Position numbers and translations under genes: made by a program | Shown here: one piece after another, positions 1 to 6,524 of the stretch | Layout: the number at the start of each line of letters is the position of its first letter | Position numbering within the stretch: the stretch's first letter is position 1 | DNA from: Acidobacteriota bacterium | Lineage (GTDB): Bacteria > Acidobacteriota > Blastocatellia > RBC074 | Assembly: GCA_013140935.1 (NCBI GenBank) | Contig: JABFSD010000343.1 | Span: 1 to 9,280 of the forward strand | DNA length: 9,280 nt | Direction: 5' to 3' | Notes under the pieces: generated by a model | Told to the model about the DNA's origin: nothing | Databases searched by the model: none | The model's input: only the letters and a program-made list of their open reading frames with translations

Positions 1-268
1 GCGGTTCCCAACGCGCTTGTTGCGCCGCTGTGTCATAAGCAGGGTAAAGTAAACCCATCGCCTGCTCTGTCGTGAGCGCCCCGACGAGCGCTGTTTCGGG
101 TGAAGGTGAAGGCGCAACCGCAGGCGTAGCGTTCGCGCGGTCGCCGTTGATCGCGGAACCGAAGTCATCCACAAACGTCGGCTGGCAAGCGAAAGAAATC
201 AGCGCCAATGCTAACAACGCAATTGCCGCCAGCGCCGTCAGCCAGGTTCGATTGGTTAATTCGATCAT
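1..268 (-). CDS. Putative lipoprotein, N-terminal part (runs off the left edge)
   Basis: An open frame reads from an ATG at 268 to the window edge without a stop, giving 89 codons. A GAGGTG Shine-Dalgarno lies 5 bases upstream (279-274) and supports this start. The N-terminus has one Arg (R7), a hydrophobic stretch at about residues 9-26, then LISFACQP with Cys28. This looks like a signal peptide, and Cys28 could be a lipidation site, although Phe at -2 is unusual for a lipobox. A Pro/Ser/Thr/Ala-rich linker follows (about residues 46-58), as is common after the lipidation site of surface-anchored proteins. The visible part shows no catalytic motif and the family is not recognised. It lies downstream of the BON gene on the same strand but beyond a terminator-like hairpin, so it may be transcribed separately. 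Confidence 0.6.
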   Translation of the reverse strand, partial: MIELTNRTWLTALAAIALLALALISFACQPTFVDDFGSAINGDRANATPAVAPSPSPETALVGALTTEQAMGLLYPAYDTAAQQARWEP

Positions 269-287
269 AATGGCACCTCACAAGAAG

Positions 288-353
288 AAAACGGGTCGCG
301 CTTCGCCGCCGCCATCCCCCTCGAATAGCAGCGACAAACCAGCGACCCGTTTT
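288..353 (-). terminator. Hairpin terminator candidate after the BON gene
   Basis: Perfect 12-base inverted repeat: AAAACGGGTCGC (288-299) and GCGACCCGTTTT (342-353), separated by 42 bases. Read on the minus strand it begins 15 bases after the BON stop codon. The GC-rich stem ends in TTTT followed by CTTCTT, which resembles a rho-independent terminator. The long loop is atypical, so it could instead be an RNA-processing or transcript-stabilising hairpin. Confidence 0.5.
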
Positions 354-368
354 GAATGGGACGGCGCG

Positions 369-1052
369 TTATCGAGCCGCCGCCAAGTTATAGGGATCAA
401 CGCGCAAATGATCGCGCACCGTCGCAATGCCCGGCGTATGGCTCACTGCGCCCAAGACCGCGCGCTTTTCCGCCCAGTTGCGCACCGTCCCTGTCAAGGT
501 CACCGCGCCTTCGTTCACCGCGACATCAATGTGTTTGGCGGCGCGGTCGGCGCGGCGCTCAAGGGCGTCTTCGATCACTTCGCGCACTTCATAAGGCTTG
601 ATGTTTTTCTCGACCACAATGAGTTGGTTGTGAACTCCGCGCACGCCCAACAGATAACGCACTACGCGCTCGGCGTCATTGCGTTCGCGCATGTTGTCTA
701 CGTTGCCGGTGAGCGTGACGAAACCATCCGTCACCGTCGAATGAATGCGTTCATCGGGTACGAGCGCATCCCATTCGAGCGCACGCCGCACGGCTTGCGC
801 GACCTCGGTGTCGTTGCGGCGAATCGTGCCGGGCAACTTCACTTCCATATCGTTCGCCACATCCAGCACACCGTGTACGCGATGCGCCGCTTCTTGCGCC
901 GCCAGCTTTTTCGCGTAGCTGTCAATCGTGCCTGTCAGTGTGACTGCACCTTTGTGTACGGTCACGCCGACTTCGGTGTCTGTCACGCGCGTATCCCAAC
1001 GCAACTCACGCTCTACTTCCTGCTTGATCTGTTCGTCACTTTTGTAAGTCAT
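369..1052 (-). CDS. Triple BON-domain protein
   Basis: The 227-residue protein is made of three consecutive BON domains, at about residues 6-73, 82-148 and 153-219. Each has the hallmark VTLTG strand (37-41, 112-116, 184-188) followed by a helix rich in Ala, Glu and Arg. BON domains are known from OsmY, which is periplasmic and osmotically induced, and from secretins and channel proteins, where they bind phospholipid or other proteins. Unlike OsmY, this one starts MTYKSDEQ with no signal peptide, so a cytoplasmic or membrane-surface site is likely. The ATG start is supported by an AAGGAAGG Shine-Dalgarno just upstream. It follows the oxidoreductase gene after 196 bases on the same strand and probably belongs to the same stress-response neighbourhood. 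The exact function is unknown. Confidence 0.88.
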   Translation of the reverse strand: MTYKSDEQIKQEVERELRWDTRVTDTEVGVTVHKGAVTLTGTIDSYAKKLAAQEAAHRVHGVLDVANDMEVKLPGTIRRNDTEVAQAVRRALEWDALVPDERIHSTVTDGFVTLTGNVDNMRERNDAERVVRYLLGVRGVHNQLIVVEKNIKPYEVREVIEDALERRADRAAKHIDVAVNEGAVTLTGTVRNWAEKRAVLGAVSHTPGIATVRDHLRVDPYNLAAAR

Positions 1053-1117
1053 AACGGTTCCTTCCTTTCAGGGTTGAATCGGATGTTTCGTTATGGAATT
1101 CAGCAAGCGATGTGCCA

Positions 1118-1140
1118 GCAGAAAGCTGCGAACTTTCAGC
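1118..1140. repeat. Small intergenic hairpin
   Basis: GCAGAAAG (1118-1125) and CTTTCAGC (1133-1140) pair at 7 of 8 positions around a 7-base loop, in the 196-base gap between the oxidoreductase and the BON gene. There is no T-run, so it is unlikely to be a simple intrinsic terminator. The rest of the gap shows no gene apart from the hairpin at 1211-1246. Confidence 0.3.
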
Positions 1141-1210
1141 CGTTTTCCTTTGTATTTTGCGGAAACTTTCGTGGAGTTGCGAGAAATCACGCGAAGCAGC
1201 GCACGATTGG

Positions 1211-1246
1211 GATGTACCAGGTCGCTACCGCTCCCTGTACCGCATC
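1211..1246. repeat. REP-like imperfect hairpin directly after the oxidoreductase stop
   Basis: GATGTACCAGG (1211-1221) and CCTGTACCGCATC (1234-1246) form an imperfect stem with small bulges around a 12-base loop. The loop region contains a nested GGT/ACC dyad. It starts 2 bases beyond the TAG stop of the minus-strand oxidoreductase. The position and bulged palindrome resemble REP-type elements that protect mRNA 3' ends. No second copy exists in this window, so repeat status is inferred. Confidence 0.35.
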
Positions 1247-1248
1247 GG

Positions 1249-2403
1249 CTACGAACGAGCTTTGCTGATCGGGTTGAGTTGATGCTGGCGCGTCCAATAA
1301 TGCGAGTGAATTTGTTTCGCCCAACTCCAGAACCGGCCTTGATGCATGACTGGCGGAGCGCCCGTCCAGAGTTCTTTGTGCAGATAAAGCGAATCGTTTC
1401 CGCCTTCGTTGATGATGAGTTCGATCTCGTGTTCGTAGCGGGCTTCGGGCTGACGGCCTGCAATTTCGGCGGCGAGATTGGCGGCGACGATTTCGCCTTG
1501 CAAGACGGCGAGGTGTCCCATCTTCGGCCCCAGCAAACTGACGCAATCGCCAGCGGCGTAAACATTGCGCGCGCCGCGCACTTTCATGTCCCAACCGACT
1601 TGGATGAAACCGGTTTCGTCAGTAAGGCCGCGATAGGCTGCTTCATCAGGGCCAGCGAAAGGAGGCAACAACATCAACAGGTCATAAGGCATACGCCGAT
1701 TGTCGCGCGCCCAGATTTCTTTTTCGCTGATGAGATCAATGGGGAAATCAGTCACGACGTTGATCTCGTGCAAGGCGAGAGCTTTCTGCAAAGCCGAAGC
1801 CAATTCTTCGCCGCCGAGATTGGCGCTGAATTTTTCGGGCAGCACGAGTGAGATGTTGACAGCTTTGCGTTCGCCGCGTTCGCTCAACGCGCGGTCAAGT
1901 GCGAAAGCCGTTTCAAAGACAGGTACGGCCAAACGAGTTTCGGGGCACGCGCCGATAATCGCGTGCCCCGCTTTGAAGTTCTTGACCGCTTCGCCAAAGC
2001 GCAACGCCGCTCCGACCGAAAGCAAATGATGGGCGTGCTGTTGAAAGCCTTTGACCTCTTCAATCGCCAACCGTCGCCCCAACGCCATCACCAGAAAATC
2101 GTAAGGCACGTGACGTTCATGACCGTTCTCTCGAATCATCACCGTATCGTTTAACGGATCAGGTGCAATGATTTCAGCTTGAATGAAGCGAATGCGTTGC
2201 GCCAGCAGCGCGCCTTCGAGATCAAAGAACACGTCTTCGGTGCGACACTGCCCGAAGGCCAGCCGCACCAAGTCTGGATAAAACGTGAATTCGCGTTGCC
2301 GCGCAATCAACGTAATCTCGTGTTCTTTGTCCAGCTTTTGCGCGAGCGATTCGGCGGCGACGACGCCTGCGAAACCGCCGCCCAATATGACGATGCGTGC
2401 CAT
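1249..2403 (-). CDS. FAD-dependent NADH dehydrogenase / sulfide:quinone reductase-like oxidoreductase
   Basis: The 384-residue pyridine nucleotide-disulfide oxidoreductase fold has the N-terminal dinucleotide motif GGGFAG (8-13), a short VMALGRRLAI segment (about 105-114), and the FAD-closing motif VYAAGDC (281-287). The segment PKMGHLAVLQGEIVAANL (293-310) is typical of type II NADH dehydrogenases and SQR-like enzymes. These are peripheral membrane proteins that pass electrons from NADH or sulfide to quinone. Cys153 in GACPETR sits where SQR-like proteins often have a catalytic cysteine. I see no clear second redox partner apart from Cys287 of the FAD motif, so the substrate is unclear. The C-terminus has an aromatic, basic stretch (357-371) that could touch the membrane. 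The ATG start has GAGG 5 bases upstream, and the gene begins 7 bases after the UspA-like gene, implying an operon. Confidence 0.85.
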   Translation of the reverse strand: MARIVILGGGFAGVVAAESLAQKLDKEHEITLIARQREFTFYPDLVRLAFGQCRTEDVFFDLEGALLAQRIRFIQAEIIAPDPLNDTVMIRENGHERHVPYDFLVMALGRRLAIEEVKGFQQHAHHLLSVGAALRFGEAVKNFKAGHAIIGACPETRLAVPVFETAFALDRALSERGERKAVNISLVLPEKFSANLGGEELASALQKALALHEINVVTDFPIDLISEKEIWARDNRRMPYDLLMLLPPFAGPDEAAYRGLTDETGFIQVGWDMKVRGARNVYAAGDCVSLLGPKMGHLAVLQGEIVAANLAAEIAGRQPEARYEHEIELIINEGGNDSLYLHKELWTGAPPVMHQGRFWSWAKQIHSHYWTRQHQLNPISKARS

Positions 2404-2410
2404 CGCAGCC

Positions 2411-2860
2411 TCACTTTTTCACACGAACGATTTCGACCGAACACGGCGCGTGCGCAGCGATTGCCGCCGACACCGAACCCAACAAGAAGCGTTGCACGCC
2501 TTTGTATCCGTGCGAACCGACTACGACGAGGTCAGCGCCCCAACGCTCGGCTTCATCGAGAATGACCGACTTGGCGAAGCCCGTCTTGGTGTCAGTCGAA
2601 ACCGTCAAGCCCGCCGTAGTTCGCTGTTGAATAATGTCCGCCGCCGACTTAATCGCCGCCGCTGCCAGTTCGTGCGCAGCCTCAGCCGCCTGTTCGTAAT
2701 AACTCGCAGGTAACATTCCGAATTCCGGCGTAGGCATAATGTGCAATTCAGCAACCGCCAGAATTTTGATTTCCGTACCCGCAGGCCACGGACGCGCGGC
2801 GACCGAAGCCACTGCGGCTTTGCTTGATTCCGAACCGTCTACTGCAACGAGAACTTTCAT
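2411..2860 (-). CDS. Universal stress protein (UspA family, ATP-binding type)
   Basis: The 149-residue protein is the usual single-domain Usp length. It begins MKVLVAVDGS, with the nucleotide-contacting Asp8. It carries the ATP-binding signature G-2x-G-9x-G-S as Gly115, Gly118 and Gly128-Ser129, so it belongs to the ATP-binding subgroup rather than the UspA subgroup that lacks the motif. Such proteins are cytoplasmic dimers that aid survival under starvation, redox or energy stress. A strong GGAGGTG Shine-Dalgarno lies just upstream of the ATG. It is the first gene of a two-gene unit with the quinone-reductase-like enzyme, which suggests respiratory or redox stress coupling. It is divergent from the MFS gene across a 237-base gap. 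The molecular partner is not evident. Confidence 0.93.
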   Translation of the reverse strand: MKVLVAVDGSESSKAAVASVAARPWPAGTEIKILAVAELHIMPTPEFGMLPASYYEQAAEAAHELAAAAIKSAADIIQQRTTAGLTVSTDTKTGFAKSVILDEAERWGADLVVVGSHGYKGVQRFLLGSVSAAIAAHAPCSVEIVRVKK

Positions 2861-2899
2861 AACTCACCTCCGCTGTGATGAGTGCAAAACCGATGCCAA

Positions 2900-3021
2900 C
2901 AGAATTAGACAGGATTCACAGGATTTTCAGGATTGACTGGATTCACCAATAACCATAGGCATTTCAGCAATACTCCTAATCCTGTGAATCCTGAAAATCC
3001 TGTCAATCCTGTCTAATTCTG
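2900..3021. repeat. Long intergenic palindrome of 9-base units (element 1)
   Basis: Arms at 2900-2943 and 2978-3021 match at 41 of 44 positions as an inverted repeat, with a 34-base spacer. Each arm is itself a tandem array of 9-base units of the type NACAGGATT; the left arm reads GACAGGATT, CACAGGATT, TTCAGGATT, GACTGGATT. The element fills much of the 237-base gap (2861-3097) between divergently transcribed genes, so it cannot be serving only as a 3'-end terminator. No target-site duplication is visible. I found no clear sigma-70 promoter in the rest of this gap. Confidence 0.9.
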
Positions 3022-3097
3022 CGGTGAAAAATCCGCAACGAACTGCGCAATAATTCGCACGTTGAAGACGGCACGCGGCTTGTTGTTATCAGCGAAT

Positions 3098-4387
3098 ATG
3101 AAAACCACGCGCGCGCAATGCGGTTGGTATTTTTATGACTGGGCGAACTCGGCGTTTTATACCAGCGTCGTGACGGTGTTTTTCGGGCCGTGGCTGACGG
3201 TCGTCACCAAAGCCGCTGCCGATGCCGAAGGCTATGTTTATCCGCTCGGCTTGCCCGTGCGCGCCGGAGCGTATTTCCCTTATCTCGTAGCTCTTTCTAT
3301 CGCCGTGCAAGTGCTGGTGCTACCCGTCGTAGGAGCCATCGCCGATCAAACGCAACGCAAACGCGAATTGCTCAGCGTGACCGCTTATGTCGGAGCCATT
3401 GCCACCATCGCAATGTATTACGTGCAAGGCGCGCACTATCTGGCGGGCGGCGCACTGTTTGTATTGGCGATGCTGGCCTATCACCCGTCCATCGTTTTTT
3501 ACAACGCCTTCCTGCCCGAAATCGCCGCGCCTGATGAACGCGACCGCGTATCTTCAATCGGCTGGGCCATCGGTTATCTCGGCGGTGGCGTATTGCTCGC
3601 CCTCAATCTCTTGCTCGTCACCCAAGCCGAAAGCTGGGGAATGACTACGGAAAAAGCGATTCGCATCAGCCTCGCTTCGGCAGGCGTATGGTGGGCGGTG
3701 TTCACGCTGATTCCGCTGGCGACGTTACGAAACCGCCCGTCAACACAAAACGAAACGTCTCATCTCATCGTAGGCTTTCAACGTTTGCGCGGTACGTTCG
3801 CCCGCTTGCGCACGACGCCGCACACGTTGCGCTTTTTGTTGGCCTATCTGCTTTTCAACGACGGAGTGCAAACCGTCATCACGCTCTCGGCGCAATTCGG
3901 ACAGGAAGAGTTAGGACTGTCTATCGCTACGCTGACGCAAGTGATCTTGCTCGTGCAATTCGTAGCCTTCGGCGGCAGCCTGCTTTTTAACGCCATCGCC
4001 AAAGCCGTCGGAGCCAAACGCGCCGTGATGTGGAGCCTGCTGATCTGGATGACTGCGCTGTTTTATCTTTACGGTTTCTTGCACACGTCTCGCCAGTTTT
4101 TTGGCTTAGGCGTAGTGATCGCTTTGGTGTTGGGCGGCACTCAAGCTCTGAGTCGTTCGTTGTTCACGCAAATGATTCCCGCCGGACACGAAGCCGAGTA
4201 TTTCAGCTTTTACGAAATCACCGACAAAGGCGCGAGTTGGCTGGGGCCGCTGCTGTTCGGACTGGCCTATCAGTTCACCGGCCAATATCGCCTCGACATT
4301 CTTTCGCTGTTGGTATTGTTTGCCAGCGGGCTGTGGCTGTTGAGCCGCGTCAATCTGGAACTGGCTCGAACTGAGGCGGCAAGGTAA
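3098..4387 (+). CDS. MFS transporter, UMF1 / Atg22-like family
   Basis: The 429-residue polytopic membrane protein has about 12 hydrophobic segments. The N-terminus carries YDWANSAF (13-20), a hallmark of the UMF1 (Atg22-like) branch of the major facilitator superfamily. The loop after the second hydrophobic segment contains GAIADQTQRKR (79-89), matching MFS motif A. Fungal Atg22 exports amino acids from the vacuole; bacterial substrates are mostly unknown, so none is assigned. I chose ATG 3098 because the family motif begins soon after it. An in-frame TTG at 3062 would add 12 residues, and neither start has a convincing Shine-Dalgarno. The last 38 bases overlap the 3' end of the convergent GNAT gene. 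Confidence 0.87.
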   Translation: MKTTRAQCGWYFYDWANSAFYTSVVTVFFGPWLTVVTKAAADAEGYVYPLGLPVRAGAYFPYLVALSIAVQVLVLPVVGAIADQTQRKRELLSVTAYVGAIATIAMYYVQGAHYLAGGALFVLAMLAYHPSIVFYNAFLPEIAAPDERDRVSSIGWAIGYLGGGVLLALNLLLVTQAESWGMTTEKAIRISLASAGVWWAVFTLIPLATLRNRPSTQNETSHLIVGFQRLRGTFARLRTTPHTLRFLLAYLLFNDGVQTVITLSAQFGQEELGLSIATLTQVILLVQFVAFGGSLLFNAIAKAVGAKRAVMWSLLIWMTALFYLYGFLHTSRQFFGLGVVIALVLGGTQALSRSLFTQMIPAGHEAEYFSFYEITDKGASWLGPLLFGLAYQFTGQYRLDILSLLVLFASGLWLLSRVNLELARTEAAR

Positions 4388-4967
4388 CGCGTTCGACTTC
4401 GGCCTCTTGTGCGGCCTGGCGCGCGGCGGCGATTTCGTTGTATGCGATGGGGAATTCAAGATGCGTTACGCCATAGCTTGTCGTAGCCGACAACGCATAA
4501 CCCGCCTTGCGAAACACCGACAGCATTGTGCGATTGTCAGCCAGCACGTCCGCCGCAAAGCGCGTGATGCCGTGCGTACGCGCGATGTCGGCCAGTGCAT
4601 CCAACAAGCGCGAACCGATGCCGCGCCGCTGCCAGGCGTCTTCGACGAGGAAAGAAACTTCGGCGACGTGCGGACGTTTTTCCTGCGCGAAATAACGTCC
4701 GACGGCGACGATGCGTTCGTCAGCGCCCGTGCCATGCAAGACGGCGAGGGCTACGCGCGAAGTGTCGTTCACGTCCGTCAACAGGTTGAGCATGTCGTTG
4801 CTGAGTGCTTTCAACGGAAACAAAAACCGAAAGCGAATCGAGTCAGGCGAACAGCGTTGAAATAGTTCTTCCAACGCCGTGCGGTCTTCGCGTTGCAGCG
4901 CGCGCATCCGCAACAGCGCGCCGTCGCGCAACAAAATGTCTTGGTTGTAATCAGCGAATGAAGGCAA
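4350..4967 (-). CDS. GNAT-family N-acetyltransferase, Pat-like
   Basis: The 205-residue protein has a GNAT domain covering about residues 12-176. The acetyl-CoA pyrophosphate-binding motif A is QRRGIG (113-118) within FLVEDAWQRRGIGSRLL. The segment DNRTMLSVFRKAGY (144-157) is the typical GNAT C-terminal helix and strand. The RFRFLFP and EVSFLVED segments resemble the acetyltransferase part of protein-lysine acetyltransferases (Pat), which regulate acyl-CoA synthetases. Here it stands alone, without a cyclic-nucleotide-binding or CoA-ligase domain. Its true substrate is therefore uncertain. The start is TTG, supported by GAGGAG 6 bases upstream; the next in-frame ATG (residue 21) would cut into the domain. 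The tail of about 30 residues is charged and poorly conserved in appearance, and its end overlaps the transporter gene on the other strand. Confidence 0.85.
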   Translation of the reverse strand: MPSFADYNQDILLRDGALLRMRALQREDRTALEELFQRCSPDSIRFRFLFPLKALSNDMLNLLTDVNDTSRVALAVLHGTGADERIVAVGRYFAQEKRPHVAEVSFLVEDAWQRRGIGSRLLDALADIARTHGITRFAADVLADNRTMLSVFRKAGYALSATTSYGVTHLEFPIAYNEIAAARQAAQEAEVERVTLPPQFEPVPD

Positions 4968-4973
4968 TGAAAA

Positions 4974-4979
4974 CTCCTC
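4974..4979 (-). promoter_or_regulatory. Shine-Dalgarno fixing the TTG start of the GNAT gene
   Basis: GAGGAG on the minus strand lies 6 bases upstream of the TTG at 4967-4965. No ATG or GTG in frame is similarly placed, so this site decides the start. Confidence 0.7.
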
Positions 4980-5031
4980 GTTCGTACTCCACGTCCGATG
5001 GCCTCTGAAATCTGACGTAACAGAACAGTCA

Positions 5032-5111
5032 CAGCCACGGGGGACACGGGGATCACAGGGACAATCAACAGGTTTAGATTCTCCCCGTGAACCCCGTGTC
5101 CCCCGTGGCTG
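5032..5111. repeat. Long intergenic palindrome of 9-base units (element 2)
   Basis: Arms at 5032-5061 and 5082-5111 match at 28 of 30 positions as an inverted repeat, with the outer 20 bases perfect and a 20-base spacer. Within the arms are 9-base units CACGGGGGA, CACGGGGAT and CACAGGGAC. It lies in the 202-base gap (4968-5169) between two minus-strand genes, 58 bases after the MgtC-like stop codon. The stem would be very stable, but no T-run follows it, so it does not look like a normal intrinsic terminator. The rest of the gap shows no gene. Confidence 0.9.
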
Positions 5112-5169
5112 AATGGGTGTTGTCGTTAAACCAATTCTTCAAAGACTATCAGTTGGTGGTTATGCACGT

Positions 5170-6411
5170 TTACGGCCAATAAAAAAGCAGGCCCAATCCA
5201 ATCAACAACGCGATGCCGTAAGCCGTCGCAACGTGCATCAGCAAGCGGCGATGGCCGAGCGCCGCGATGGCTGCGGCTTTGAAGAGCAAGTTCGACAGCG
5301 CCGCGACCATCACGACGCGCCAGCCGTGCGCGGCATCGAGGCGCTCGTTCCTGACCAGTTGTGCCGTAGAAAGCGTAATCGCGTCTACGTCGGTCAAGCC
5401 TGAGATGGCGGCGACGACATAAAGCCCGCTGCTGCCGAAGCGTTCTTTCACGGCGGCGGCAGCGAACAACACCGCAGCGTAAAGCACGCCGAAAAACAGC
5501 GCCGATTTCAGTTCAGATGGATTTTCCTGTTCGGGCATCGCAATCGCTTCCTGCCGATGACGGAAGTAAAGCCACGCCGACAACAACAGAAAAACAAACA
5601 GCACGACCGCGAACGGACGTAAAGCCGTGACGAAAAACGCAGGCGCAACGGCGAACATCTCCAACAACAGCCGCGCAAACACAATGGTTGAAGCAATCAG
5701 AATCACGATGGCGGCGTGATGAACGCTGGCGGGTGTTTCTTTGGTGCGCCGCGCATAACTCACCGTCGTCGCCGTACTCGAAATCAATCCGCCCAACAAT
5801 CCGCCTAACACCAACCCCGCGCGCTGGCCGAAAAATTTATACACGATGTAACCGCCCAGACTGATGCCGACAATCAAGACGACCATATACCAAACGTGGC
5901 GCGGATTGATGACGGCATAAGGGCCATAAGTGCGATTGGGCAGCACCGGCAAAATCACCAATGAAATCAGGGCGAATTGCATGATCGCCTTGAGATCGGT
6001 TGCGCCGAGACGGCCTACGAGACCGTGCAACTCCCCCTTGAAATGCAACAGCACCGCCGTGCCTCCGCCGATGGCAATGGCGATGGGACGCTGGCCTACG
6101 ATGAGGTATGCGCCGACCGCGAACATCAACAGCAACGCCGCTTCCGTAGTGATTCCTAAATCAGGATGTTTGCGTTTTTGTTCGGCAAGCTTGGCGCTAA
6201 AGATCAACGCCGCCAACGCAAGGAACGCAGCCGCCAGCAGCCACCCGCCGAACGCTTGCGCGAGCAACGCACTGACCGCGCCGAGAATCGTCACGAGCGG
6301 AAACGTCCGCACGCCCGCCAATGGCGAAGCGGCACTCTCACGTTGCAAGCCTACGAGCAGGCCGAGGCCGAGCGCGATGAAAAGTTGTTGAAAGAGTGCG
6401 CTTAGTTCCAT
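5170..6411 (-). CDS. MgtC/SapB plus DUF4010 membrane protein
   Basis: This 413-residue, highly hydrophobic protein has many predicted membrane segments throughout. The N-terminal part contains [10 protein letters not shown] (16-25) and the following [14 protein letters not shown], which are diagnostic of the MgtC/SapB family. The C-terminal half contains [12 protein letters not shown] (337-348), characteristic of DUF4010. MgtC proteins are inner-membrane factors linked to low-magnesium survival and ATP-synthase control; the role of the DUF4010 fusion is not established, so transport is only a guess. I chose ATG 6411 because the family motif starts shortly after it. A TTG at 6513 would add 34 residues that do not look membrane-like or conserved, and it lacks a good Shine-Dalgarno. 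The 113-base gap upstream separates it from the protease gene. Confidence 0.9.
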   Translation of the reverse strand: MELSALFQQLFIALGLGLLVGLQRESAASPLAGVRTFPLVTILGAVSALLAQAFGGWLLAAAFLALAALIFSAKLAEQKRKHPDLGITTEAALLLMFAVGAYLIVGQRPIAIAIGGGTAVLLHFKGELHGLVGRLGATDLKAIMQFALISLVILPVLPNRTYGPYAVINPRHVWYMVVLIVGISLGGYIVYKFFGQRAGLVLGGLLGGLISSTATTVSYARRTKETPASVHHAAIVILIASTIVFARLLLEMFAVAPAFFVTALRPFAVVLFVFLLLSAWLYFRHRQEAIAMPEQENPSELKSALFFGVLYAAVLFAAAAVKERFGSSGLYVVAAISGLTDVDAITLSTAQLVRNERLDAAHGWRVVMVAALSNLLFKAAAIAALGHRRLLMHVATAYGIALLIGLGLLFYWP

Positions 6412-6524
6412 TGCCGTAACAGCCTCGTACAGCAAAGTACGTGCCTGCTCAAGCAGAAAAGAAAATTGGGAAAAACAAGCCGACTGAGGAATATCGCGCA
6501 AGTCAAATTTCAATCAAGTTTTTT

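Noticed and set aside
72..1268. A 398-codon plus-strand open frame covering the BON gene region
   Set aside because: It lies antisense to a clear three-BON-domain protein and across two intergenic gaps. Its translation is Arg/His/Phe-rich with no domain, as expected for a shadow of a biased reading frame.
1093..1851. A 252-codon plus-strand open frame
   Set aside because: It is antisense to the oxidoreductase and has no recognisable motif, while the minus-strand frame has clear FAD-binding motifs.
2900..3021. CRISPR array or MITE interpretation of the palindrome
   Set aside because: The units are only 9 bases with no spacers, which excludes CRISPR. No flanking target-site duplication is visible, so a transposon origin cannot be claimed.
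3062..3091. A TTGAAG / TTATCA pair with 18-base spacing as a promoter for the transporter
   Set aside because: The -10 match is poor and it would leave almost no leader before ATG 3098, so it is too weak to annotate.
5032..5111. Intrinsic terminator for the MgtC-like gene
   Set aside because: The stem is strong but no T-run follows on the minus strand, and the same architecture occurs at 2900-3021 between divergent genes where termination makes no sense.
5930..6391. A 153-codon plus-strand open frame
   Set aside because: It is antisense to the MgtC-like membrane protein; the translation is Ala/Arg/Asn-rich low-complexity shadow sequence.
6412..6513. TTG at 6513 as the start of the MgtC-like gene
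   Set aside because: The extra 34 residues show no family similarity and no Shine-Dalgarno precedes the TTG; ATG 6411 fits the family N-terminus.
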